A stretch of DNA of 10,229 nt from Eimeria necatrix. Its lineage: Eukaryota; Apicomplexa; Conoidasida; Eucoccidiorida; Eimeriidae. A program made the position numbers and the translations under genes. The stretch lies in the NCBI RefSeq assembly GCF_000499385.1, contig NW_013651983.1:1-10229 (forward strand). The letters run 5' to 3'. Positions 1 through 7,405 of this stretch are shown here, in pieces. Every line of letters begins with the position of its first letter. Positions within the stretch are counted from its first letter, which is position 1. Below the pieces are notes generated by a model. That model did no database searches, was not told the DNA's origin, and saw only the letters and a list, made by a program, of their open reading frames with translations.

Positions 1-144
1 CGTTCCCTCGCGGGTTGAAGCGAGCGACTGGTTTAGCCTTCACCCAGAACCCACCACGCTCTATCCCACACGCTTAAAACTTAAGAGCCAGGGTTTAGGG
101 TTTAGGGTTTAGGGTTTAGGGTTTAGGGTTTAGGGTTTGCGCAG
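1..144 (+). other. Upstream intron of the uL4m gene (end of)
   Basis: This stretch ends in TTTGCGCAG, a good splice acceptor just before exon 1. Positions 90-138 are about seven TTTAGGG units. Positions 1-60 are non-repetitive, and no exon could be placed there. Positions 1-26 resemble positions 161-186 inside exon 1 (21 of 26 identical), which suggests a decayed local copy. Confidence 0.55.
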
Positions 145-3066
145 GTCTACTGGCACATCCGGCGCTCCCTCGCGGGCTGGACCGAACGCATGCAGCTCTA
201 CAAGTGGGAATGGCCCGGCAGCAGCAAAAAGGTGCGGCCGCAGGCGAAGTCCGGCCGCGCGCGAATGGGCTGGCGAAAGGCCTGCGGGAAGTACTTGGGG
301 GTGCAGACTTGGCCGCTGCGGCCGCACTCGTGGGCCAGCAAGTGCAACGCGCGCCGTGAGCGAGGGTTTAGGGTTTAGGGTTTAGGGTTTAGGGTTTAGG
401 TTTTAGGCTCTAGTGTGTAAGGCTTAGGGTTTAGCTTTTAAGGTTTAACGCCTAGGCTCTGGGGTCTAGGGTTTAGGGTTTGTGTTGCGATTTAAGCCTC
501 ATGATCTGGGGTTTGGCGTTGGGGGTTTAGGCTTTAGGGTGTTGGTTTTGGGGTTAAGGGTTTAGGGTTTAGGGTTTGGGGTTTAGGGTTTAGGGTTTGG
601 GGTTTGGGGTTTTGGCACAGTGATGTGGCGCGGGGTGGAGCAGGCCCTCTCCGCCAAGTTTGCTCAAGACCAAATTATTGTTGTCAGAGACTTCAACTTG
701 ACTTCTCACAAAACTGCCAAATGCGTCAGACACCTCAGGAGGCTCCTCGGTAGCTGCTGCTGCTGCTGCTGCTAATGACCTTGCTGCTGCTGCTGCTGCT
801 AATGATCTTGCTGCTGCTGCTGCTCCTAGTGATTGTTCTGCTGCTGCTGGCAGAGGTCCTGCTGTTGCTCCAAGTAGCTTTGCTGCTACTGCTGCTAATA
901 CTCCTGCTGCTGCCAGCGCTGCTGCTGCTATCCTGCTGCTGCTGCGTCTGCTGACTATCCTGCTACCGCTGCTGCTGTCCTGCTGCTGCTGCTGCTGATG
1001 CTCGCAATCCTGCTGCTGCTAGTGCTGCTGCTGCTGTTGCGCCTGTGCATCCAGCTCAGTTCCCTCATTCGCGCGCTCATCGACTCCAACTTAGCAGGCC
1101 ATTTCGCCACTTCTTCCAATTATTATTTATAATTAATAGTTTTTATTTTATTTTATTTTATTTTATTTTATTTTTTATTATTTGTTCCCAGGCCGCCACT
1201 GCCCCAGCGCGCTGCTGATCCACGAGGGCCACAACGACGTCAACGAAAACTGCCGCTGGGCGACGGCGCACATAACTGGCGTGCGGCGGACGGACGTGGC
1301 GGTGGCTAAACCCTAAACCCTAAACCCTAAACCCTAAACCCTAACCCCTAGTTCGTGGGCTAAAGGTGCTTGCGCTTGACCCCGCTGGCCGGGAGGGGCC
1401 GAAAACCAGCAAACCCTAAACCCTAAACCCAGTCGGCAACCTGAGAGATTGAGCCCACAGGAAACCCTAAACCCTAAACCCTAGCGAGTATGCACTATGC
1501 CCCAAGACCGAGCGGGGAGGCCCTGCTAAACCCTAAACCCTCGCAGGCATGAGCCTCTGGGCCACAGGAACCCTAAACCCTCGTGCTCTCTCTGCTGCTG
1601 CTCAGGGAGTGAACGCCTATTTGCTGCTGAAGCACCGCATGGTCTTAATAACCCTGAAGGCGCTGCAGCAGCTGCTGTTCGAGCTGCAGCAGCAGCAGCA
1701 GCAGCGGCTGCCCCGCTATGCCACCCCAGACGGCCGCCCAGCGCCTCCCCCAGTGCCTGTGCCGGGCTGGGCAGATGAGTGGCTAGAGATCAAGGCTCGG
1801 GAAAGAGCGGCTAAATTCGACAGAGTCCGCGGGTTCAGGGTTTAGGGTTTAGGGTTTAGGGTTTAGGGTTTTGGGTTTTGGGGTCGGGGTTGGCTGCGCC
1901 GCGGCGAACGCCTGGCGCTGTACGGCTTGCAGTTTAGGGTTTAGGGTTTAGGGTTTTGGGCTGGCATTCTGAAGGCTTTCAACAAGGGCTACAAGGCACA
2001 AGGTCAAGACTTCAGGGTTTAGGGTTTAGGGTTTTGGGTTTAGACGCAGGGTTTAGGCTTTGTGCTCCATTGCTTGTCTTCAGAAGCGAATTCGAGAGTT
2101 GGCAGCCAAGTGGGTCTGGTCTAGCGAGCCCAAGGGCCTTCTGGTGAGGGTTTAGGGTTTGGGGTTCGAGATTTAGGGCTGAAGGTTTAGACTTACGACT
2201 CAAGGTTTCGTGTTTAGGGTCTAGGGTTTAGGGTTTACGCACGAGGTCGACTGGGGGAGCGTTAAATCCATGCTTGATACCTTAAGAAGCCTTGACAAGG
2301 GTTAAGGGTTCAGAGTTGGAGCTTAGGGCAGGTCTAGGGTTAAGGGTTTAGGGTTTAGGGTTTAGGGTTTGGGGTTCCGTTGCAGAAATTGCCCCGTGTA
2401 GACCCTCTCAAGGGTTTTCGGGTCGCCCGTTTTTCGTCTGAGGAGGCGCCGACTCCCGGCAGCAAATACGAAGAGCTCTACGCGGTGAGTTGTAGGGTTT
2501 AGGGTTTAGGGTTTAGGGTTTAGGCGTAGAGTTGAGGGTTTAGGGTTTTCCGGTGACTGCACCTTAACTTGCAGGATGATGAGCCGCTCGAGGAAGACGA
2601 AGAAGATATTGAGCAAGTTGCTGCGGCTTTGGAGGTATGCTGCCGCTGCTATTGCTGCTGATGCTGCAGCAGCTGCTGCTGCCGCTGCTGTTGCTGCTGA
2701 TGCTGCAGCAGCTGCTGCTACCGCTGCTGTTGCTGCTGCTACAGCAGCAGCTGCTGCTGCTGCACTAGAGCAGAACCATCTGTTGGTTAAGAGCTGGAGT
2801 ACTGGGTAAAGAACTGTTGTGGCCGTTTTATACACCAGCAGCAGCGGCAGCAGACGCGGCTGCGTCTGCTGCTGCCGCTGCTGCTCCTGTCACTGCCACT
2901 GCTGATGCTGCTGCTTCTGCTTCTGCTGCTGCTGCTGCTGCTGCTGCAGGCACGGGATCGCGAAGAGGCTGAATTGCTTACTGATGAATGGCCAAGAGCA
3001 ACAGATTGGGCTGGGGGCTCTGGGAGCCCAGCTGTCATATCTCGTGGAGGGAACGCTTGCAGCTGA
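145..3066 (+). CDS. MRPL4: Mitochondrial large ribosomal subunit protein uL4m, 5'-truncated multi-exon gene
   Basis: The product is a structural protein of the mitochondrial 50S-type subunit; the uL4 family has a globular domain and a loop reaching toward the peptide exit tunnel. Exons that join in frame: 145-355, 621-749, 1192-1301, 1606-1824 (3' end uncertain), 2084-2143, 2386-2484, 2575-2634, 2950-3066, with GT..AG borders throughout. That gives at least 334 visible residues. Exon 1 carries the family loop motif (GSSKKVRPQ then GRARMG). Exon 2 continues with MWRGVEQALSAKF and QIIVVRDF. Exon 3 has SALLIHEG and VRRTDVA, and exon 4 opens with GVNAYLLLKHRMVLITLKAL, the uL4 C-terminal strand region. 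Exon phases agree (1, 1, 0, 0, 0, 0, 0). Residues after about 1672 have no bacterial counterpart; they include a six-Gln run, a Pro-rich stretch and an acidic patch (EEDEED), as in extended apicomplexan mitoribosomal proteins. The start codon and targeting peptide lie upstream of the window. Cytosolic uL4 (the archaeal/eukaryotic type) fits less well. The match was made by eye against remembered family patterns. Confidence 0.85.
356..620 (+). repeat. Intron 1 of uL4m, filled with telomere-like TTTAGGG repeats
   Basis: The donor is GTGAGC at 356 and the acceptor is TTTGGCACAG at 620. About five exact TTTAGGG units lie at 363-400. Degenerate units follow (TTTGGGG, TTTAGGC, TCTAGGG), and a second array lies at 555-612. 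There are no CTG units. The split codon C|TG gives Leu and restores the uL4 frame, which supports this intron strongly. Confidence 0.8.
750..1191 (+). repeat. Intron 2 of uL4m with CTG repeats and a TTTTA pentanucleotide tract
   Basis: The donor is GTAGCT at 750 and the acceptor is TTCCCAG at 1191. Positions 754-1045 are interrupted CTG/GCT tracts. Positions 1141-1170 are six exact TTTTA units, which with the flanking T-rich DNA can serve as the pyrimidine tract before the acceptor. The intron holds no TTTAGGG units. The split codon G|GC gives Gly and keeps the uL4 frame. Confidence 0.8.
1302..1605 (+). repeat. Intron 3 of uL4m, telomere-like repeats in the opposite orientation (CCCTAAA)
   Basis: The donor is GTGGCT at 1302 and the acceptor is GCTGCTGCTCAG at 1605. 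CCCTAAA arrays lie at 1307-1350, 1410-1430, 1461-1483 and 1527-1541, with a single unit near 1570. Unique islands of 25-60 bp separate them. This is the only intron here whose C-rich strand is the plus strand. Phase 0 at both ends joins RTDVA to GVNAY, matching uL4 spacing without a gap. Confidence 0.78.
1867..1938 (+). other. Coding-like island A inside the uL4m telomere-repeat intron (possible exon)
   Basis: In the frame continuing exon 4 it reads LRRGERLALYGLQ with GC-rich third positions, unlike the flanking repeats. It is bordered on both sides only by TTTAGGG units, so splicing would have to use TTTAG as acceptor and GTTTAG as donor. The distance to the upstream exon (42 nt or less) and to island B is too short for ordinary introns. 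It may instead be a coding remnant broken up by repeat growth. Confidence 0.3.
1945..2016 (+). other. Coding-like island B inside the uL4m telomere-repeat intron (possible exon)
   Basis: It reads GILKAFNKGYKAQGQDF in one frame. Starting after the TTTAG at 1943-1944 and ending before the GTTTAG at 2017, it is phase 0 at both ends, so it could sit between exon 4 and the exon at 2084 without disturbing the frame. The downstream intron would be 67 nt. No homology is recognised. Confidence 0.35.
2144..2385 (+). repeat. Intron 5 of uL4m with degenerate TTTAGGG repeats
   Basis: The donor is GTGAGG at 2144 and the acceptor is TTCCGTTGCAG at 2385. Exact TTTAGGG units cluster at 2147-2160, 2218-2237 and 2338-2371; degenerate units lie between. 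Positions 2238-2300 form another coding-like island, listed separately. Confidence 0.7.
2232..2300 (+). other. Coding-like island C inside uL4m intron 5 (possible exon)
   Basis: One frame reads VDWGSVKSMLDTLRSLDKG, a typical helical sequence, and then meets TAA at once. The possible acceptor is a repeat TTTAG and the possible donor is GTTAAG at 2301. That donor leaves one base over. The next exon would then have to begin after the repeat TTTAG at 2361-2365 instead of at 2386 to stay in frame, which is possible. It could also be chance. Confidence 0.3.
2485..2574 (+). repeat. Intron 6 of uL4m, short, with TTTAGGG repeats
   Basis: The donor is GTGAGT at 2485 and the acceptor is CCTTAACTTGCAG at 2574. 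Five TTTAGGG-type units lie at 2494-2524 and the last two at 2537-2548. No TTTAGGG array occurs after this point in the window. Confidence 0.78.
2635..2949 (+). repeat. Intron 7 of uL4m, CTG/CAG repeats
   Basis: The donor is GTATGC at 2635. The acceptor is the last CAG of a CTG run at 2949 (GCTGCTGCTGCAG). Interrupted GCT/GCA tracts fill 2638-2765 and 2835-2949. A short non-repetitive patch at 2766-2834 shows nothing recognisable. The repeat itself supplies the acceptor. Confidence 0.65.
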
Positions 3067-3300
3067 TGCTGGTACTAGCAGCAGCAGCAGCAGCAGCACG
3101 AGCAGCAGCAGCAGCAGTAGCAGCCGCAGCTGCAGCAGTAGCAGCCAGTGAATGCCAAGAGTTGCAGAAGCAACGAGAGAAGCAGCAACAGCTGCGGCAG
3201 CAATTGCTAGGGCCAGCTGCCGCAGCAACAGCTAGGGCAGCTGCAGCAGCAGCAGCAGCTGCTGCTGCTGCTGCTGCTGTTGAAGGCGCTGTTTCTCTGT
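3067..3300. repeat. CAG then CTG tracts after the uL4m stop codon
   Basis: This starts right after the TGA at 3064-3066 and is probably 3' UTR. CAG units lie at 3079-3145, and mixed CAG then CTG at 3225-3280. The fold-back of CAG onto CTG near 3240-3280 could form a hairpin. A patch at 3147-3215 is Glu/Gln/Arg-rich when translated (see findings). Confidence 0.6.
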
Positions 3301-3594
3301 TTTTGCGTTGGAGAAATTAAAATTCAAAATATGAAGCCGACTAGTGATTAGACAAAAACAATGCAGCAGAAGAAACACCATAGCAGCTATTAAATGTCTT
3401 ATTTAATTATTTGTTTGCTTGTTAACTATTTATTTATTTATCTATTTAAAATCTGAGAGGGGAGGCAAAAACAAGCCAAGAGCACCTCTGGGGTGTACGT
3501 ACACCTCGAAGAGGAAGCGGGGAGGACAAAAAACAGCAAAAAGGCGGAAAGAAGATAACGAATTAAATTAAATTAAATTAAATTAACTTTTAAG
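3301..3594. other. AT-rich intergenic spacer with an AATTA tract
   Basis: No gene is seen. It holds TTTATTTATTTA-type sequence at 3400-3450, a GTAC palindrome at 3492-3505, and five exact AATTA units at 3561-3585. It probably covers the 3' UTR end of uL4m and the spacer beyond; no polyadenylation site can be assigned with confidence. Confidence 0.5.
3489..3505. promoter_or_regulatory. Perfect palindrome GGTGTACGTACACC
   Basis: The 14-bp palindrome is at 3492-3505. The 16-mer TGGGGTGTACGTACAC at 3489-3504 recurs exactly at 6458-6473. A dimeric DNA-binding protein site is possible, but its role is unknown. Confidence 0.35.
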
Positions 3595-3745
3595 GCAGCA
3601 GCAGCGGGCCTTCAGCTGCTGCAGGCAGGGACACAGCCGCAGCAGCAGCAGAAGCAGCAGCAGCAGTAGCAGCAGCAGTAGCAGCAGCAGTAGCAGCAGC
3701 ACAAAAGGGAAGCAAACAAACTGAAGCGAAGCAGCAGCAGCACCC
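3595..3745. repeat. CAG/TAG trinucleotide tract
   Basis: CAG units are interrupted by TAG and GGG triplets, ending in an AGCAGCAGCAGCACCC segment. Stops occur in the plus frames through the TAG interruptions. No gene is supported. Confidence 0.8.
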
Positions 3746-4120
3746 ATGCATATACAAATAGATATATATTATTCATAGATCTCTCTAAAAGTCCCAATAT
3801 ATGTATACAAATATATGAATGTATAAATATATAAATAAATATATAAATATATACATAAATATATAAATATATAAAGATATAAATGTATATACACAATAAA
3901 AATATCTTTGTAGCTCCAAGTAAGTTATATTCATATCGTTTTCAGGTGTATGGACACCTGCACAAAATATATATATGTATATATATGTACGTACACTGCA
4001 GATGTGGCCCATTTGCAGATTAAATGCAATTCATAATATATTTTATTTGTTAAAATAAATAAAATATATTATGCATGCATGCAGGAGCATATTTTGCAAT
4101 AAATTAAAGTTAGAAAAGCC
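3746..4120. other. AT-rich spacer (TATA/AAATAT-type) with hairpins
   Basis: Alternating ATATA and ATAAATAT sequence. It holds a short hairpin at 3943-3960 (CAGGTGT/ACACCTG, 4-base loop), TGTACGTACA at 3986-3995, the inverted repeat at 4032-4073 and overlapping TGCATGCA octamers at 4072-4083. No gene is seen. Confidence 0.7.
4032..4073. repeat. Perfect 17-bp inverted repeat, 8-base loop
   Basis: The arms are 4032-4048 (CATAATATATTTTATTT) and its exact complement at 4057-4073, around the loop GTTAAAAT. Two overlapping TGCATGCA sites follow directly. It could be a cruciform, an RNA hairpin or a small element end; no target-site duplication was recognised. Confidence 0.75.
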
Positions 4121-4179
4121 CCGCGGTGTTCTGAAGTTATCTTTTGTTTAAATCTATTTTGCTGCTTTGTGGCTCTTTG

Positions 4180-4450
4180 AAGCAGCAGCACTTACTGGCG
4201 GCAGATGTTGCAGCTGCTGCAGCTACTGCTGCTGCAGCTGCTGCAGCTGCTGCTGCAGCTACTGCTGCTGCAGTTGCTGCTGCAGCTTCGGGACCGCCTT
4301 TTCCCTAGTCAGCAAGTGCTGCTGCTGCTGCAGCACCCCCGCAGCCACGCTGCTGCTGCTGCAACGGATCGGCACTCAAGCTGCTGCTGCAGCGCAGCAG
4401 CAGCCCCGTTGCTGCTGCAGCACAGCAGCAGCCAAGCTGCTGCAAAGAAG
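4180..4450. repeat. Dense CTG/CAG palindromic tracts
   Basis: Alternating GCTGCTGCAGCTGCTGC blocks (self-complementary around CTGCAG and CAGCTG) with a short unique patch at 4288-4312. All reading frames give Leu, Gln, Ala, Ser or Cys runs; no gene is supported. Confidence 0.75.
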
Positions 4451-4469
4451 CCAAGGACTCCAGCATGAA

Positions 4470-4512
4470 GGGGCCCCACAGGGGCCCCACAGGAGGGCCC
4501 CCTTCGGGCCCC
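4470..4512. repeat. GGGGCCCC palindrome cluster 1
   Basis: Exact GGGGCCCC palindromes lie at 4470-4477 and 4481-4488, followed by GGGCCC and GGGCCCC cores. Similar clusters lie at 5364-5381, 8451-8534 and 9142-9215. Confidence 0.8.
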
Positions 4513-4552
4513 ACAGTGCTTTAAAGGCAAAGGCGACCTAGCAAGCGTTTTT

Positions 4553-5340
4553 GCTGCAGCAGCAGCGGCTGCTGCTGCTGCTGCTTCCGCCGCTGCAGCA
4601 GCAGCAGCTGCTGCTGCTGCGAGCTCTTCTAAAGAGCTCGGCTCAGCTTAAGGACCCTGGCTTTGTTTCCTTCAATCTAATTTTGCTTCTGGCTAGCTCA
4701 TGTGTCCTTTTGCTGCTGCCCTCTGTTTGCTGCTGCTGCTGCTGCTGCTGCTACTTTCCTGCAGTCGCCATTCATCTGTGGTGCTGCTGCTGCCTCTTTC
4801 CTGCTGCTGCTCTTCTCCCGTGCTGGTGCTGCTGCTGCAGCAGCTAGATTCCTGCTGCGGCCACTCATCTATGCCGCAGCTGCTGCTGCTGCTGCTGCTG
4901 ATCTTCGGGAGGGCTTGTTTGGGGGAGTTTGCTGCTTGCTGCGGGATTGTCTTTCTGTGTTTTTGTCATTCAACTATTTTAAATCTTTTTGAATTTATTT
5001 TATCTTTTTATTTGTTTTGTGTGGCCCTTAAGAGCTGCGGATCTCGCCTGCCTCTGTGCTGCTGCTCTTGAGCCTCAGCATTTGTCTTCTTTTGTATTTC
5101 TTAAGCTGTGTTTGGTTGCGTTTGTTTGTCTGCTCAGTGGTCTGCTGCTGCTGCTGCTGTCTTGCTGCTGTAGTCTGCGAGCTGCTGCTGCAGCTTGCAG
5201 GCCTTTTGTGGCCACTTTTAACTTTGTTTTACCATTTCCATTCGAAATTGTTTCTCTAAGGTGGAGCCTATTAGTGATCTGCGCAGAAAACGGCCCTCTT
5301 GCGCGGTTGCTGCTGCTGCTGCTGCTGCTGCTGCCGTTTC
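4553..5340. repeat. CTG tracts embedded in T-rich intergenic DNA
   Basis: CTG or CAG blocks lie at 4553-4622, 4705-4745, 4780-4900, 5143-5190 and 5308-5335. The DNA between is T-rich (for example 4960-5030) and could be promoter or 5' leader sequence, but no start site can be placed. A perfect hairpin lies at 4621-4639. Long open frames here translate to Leu/Cys/Ala runs and are not gene-like. Confidence 0.6.
4621..4639. repeat. Perfect hairpin, 8-bp stem and 3-base loop
   Basis: GAGCTCTT, loop CTA, AAGAGCTC. It directly follows a CTG tract. There is no T-run behind it and no known role. Confidence 0.6.
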
Positions 5341-5363
5341 TATCTATGTAGACTGGGACAGCA

Positions 5364-5381
5364 GGGGGCCCCTGGGGGCCC
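5364..5381. repeat. GGGGCCCC palindrome cluster 2
   Basis: GGGGGCCCC and GGGGGCCC in tandem, bracketed by CTGGG at 5353 and CCCAG at 5378, so the whole stretch 5353-5382 can fold back. It is the shortest of the four clusters. Confidence 0.7.
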
Positions 5382-5908
5382 AGTTGTAAGCCTGTTGCTA
5401 GCTCGGTAGATGTAAATTGACAAGGTAAATTCATTAAAGAGGATAGATGGTAGCAATTTTAATAAAAAAGGATAAAATGAGGAGCAGCAGCAGCAGCAGT
5501 GAGCAGCGCCGCAGCACAGCGACAGCAGCAGCAGGACCGACAACAGCACCCTTGCTGCTGCAGTGTTGCCGCGCTGCTGCCGCTGATTAGGCACAATATA
5601 TATATTTTGAGGGTTTGTTTAGCTGCTGTTGTTGTTATTGCTTTTGCTTTTTTGGTTGTTAGCTTCGTTTTCTTTCTCTGCTGTGTCGCTATCTACTGTG
5701 ACGCTTGCTGTTGCTGCTGCTGCTGCTGCTGCAGTCGGTAGCCGGCGCCGCGCGTCTCTTGTTCCGTTTCTTTGTCTTTAAATATCTTATCTCTTATTTT
5801 CTAGAGGCAATCTTAACCCTGAAATGCTTACCAGCCAAACAGCAGCTGCTGCCCGTTCTCTCTCCTCCGGACGCCGCCGTGTCTGTCCCAGCTCACAGCA
5901 GCAGCCGT

Positions 5909-5943
<35 letters not shown>

Positions 5944-6158
5944 CAGCAGCAGTAGCAGCAGCTTCGGCAGAGTTTATTTCTGTGTCCTTTGCTGTCCCGC
6001 GTGTCTGTCTTGTGGTGTTTGTAGCCGCCGCTTGTCCCGCCGCCGCTGCTGCTGCTGCTGCTGCTGCAGCTGCTGCTCTGCGCGCCCGTTTGCGGGTATT
6101 CTTCGGCCATTTAGTTTAATTTTTATTTTTTTATTGTTGTGGCACTTTTAATTTCAAA
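5382..6158. other. Region upstream of the elongase gene: CAG/CTG tracts and T-rich leader
   Basis: No gene is supported. Trinucleotide tracts lie at 5484-5582, 5703-5733, 5902-5962 (CAG with TAG breaks) and 6043-6079 (CTG). The T-rich stretch 6115-6158, just before the elongase ATG, is probably its 5' untranslated leader. No TATA box or initiator can be assigned. Confidence 0.5.
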
Positions 6159-6301
6159 ATGCTCTACAAATTCGTCATCAACGATGAGGGTATTGTCCAT
6201 CGCCTGCCCCCCGGCGGGCTCACGACCTACCCAGCCCAGTCTGTATGGGTCATGCACGAGCGCTTCCCCTTCCTCAAGCCCTTCTACTTTAGCTTGTGAG
6301 T

Positions 6302-6333
<32 letters not shown>

Positions 6334-7202
6334 GCAGCAGCAGCGGCGTGGCCGGCCCTTCGTGCTGCTGCGGAAGCCTTGCTGCGCTGCTGCTGGCCCT
6401 CGGAAGCAAATTCTTCTTTGGGTTTTTCGCTTTTCTTTTAGTGGCCCCTTTGGCCCGTGGGGTGTACGTACACTTGCCTCTGCGGGCCGCGCCCGCTTGC
6501 TGTCCATACACTCCAAATCTGCTTTTCTTTTCCTTCAAGTTTGCTGCTGCTGCTGTTCTTTTTGCTGCCAGCGCCTCTGCTGCTGCTCTGCTCTGCTGCT
6601 GCTGCCCGTTTGCACGGGTTTTCGTGCTGCTGCTGCTGCGGAGGCTCTTGGCAGTTTCAAACAAAATGCATTTAAATGTATTTCATTTGTTCAATGAGTT
6701 TTCTCTTTTGCTGCTGCAGCATGCTGCTGCTTGCCTTGAATTCCGAAACTTGGTGATGCTGCATGCAGTTGGTGCCCATGTGTAAATGCATCCGCAGCAG
6801 CGTTGGCTGCTGCTGCTGCTGCAGTTGCTGCTGCAGCAGCAGCTGCAGCAGCTGCAGCCGCGTGGCCCTGCCGCCGCGGCGGCTGCCGCGGTCCACCCCC
6901 GCCCGTCGCAGCAGCAGCGCCCACGGCTGCCGCTGCTGCTGCTGCTGCTGCTGCAGCTGCTGCAGCAGCAGGCCGCGTTGTGGGGTGTGCGTCGCAGCGA
7001 GACGGAGTTCAGCGCTGCTGCTGCTCTGAGCTGGAACATTGCGAACTACTATGTGGCCCCTCTTGCTGCTTGTCTTTATTTGCTGTTTTGCTACTGCGGC
7101 ACGAAATATATGAAGAACAGAGAGCCCTTTGACCTGCGCACTCCCCTCAAGTACTGGAACCTCGCCCTCGCCATCTTCAGCTTCATGGGCATGGTCCGTC
7201 GC

Positions 7203-7234
<32 letters not shown>

Positions 7235-7374
7235 AGCACTTGCTGCAGCAGCACTTGCTGCTGCAGCAGCAGCACTAGCTGCTGCGTGTTGTTTGTTTGT
7301 GCGTGTGTTGTGCTGCTTCCGCGTGAGTCCGCGGCCTCCCTGCCGCCCCGGCGCCCTCGCTCTCCCCCAGCTGT

Positions 7375-7405
<31 letters not shown>

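Larger units (their letters stand above)
1825..2083 (+). repeat. Intron region 4 of uL4m with TTTAGGG arrays and two coding-like islands
   Basis: The acceptor at 2083 (CTTGTCTTCAG) is good. The donor is unclear: GTCCGC at 1825, GTTCAG at 1833 or GTTTAG at 1840. TTTAGGG arrays lie at 1837-1870, 1933-1956 and 2014-2036. The two islands between them are listed separately, because they may be exons. Confidence 0.6.

Noticed and set aside
90..138. True chromosome end (telomere)
   Set aside because: Arrays are short, scattered in introns of a conserved gene and change orientation; they are interstitial.
1040..1135. Possible extra uL4m exon in intron 2 (reads SLIRALIDSNLAGHFATSS)
   Set aside because: The uL4 alignment runs without a gap from exon 2 to exon 3, and no suitable donor follows the patch before its TAA.
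3612..4012. Tyr/Ile-rich minus-strand open frames
   Set aside because: They arise from alternating TATA sequence and have no protein-like composition.
4167..6151. Several Leu-, Cys- or Ala-rich open frames as genes
   Set aside because: They are translations of CTG/CAG tracts in different frames, with no conserved non-repetitive part.
6786..6997. Start of the elongase at ATG 6786 with a Leu/Gln-rich N-terminus
   Set aside because: Exon 1 at 6159-6295 gives a better N-terminus with a perfect GTGAGT donor and correct phase; the region from 6786 is CTG/CAG repeat.
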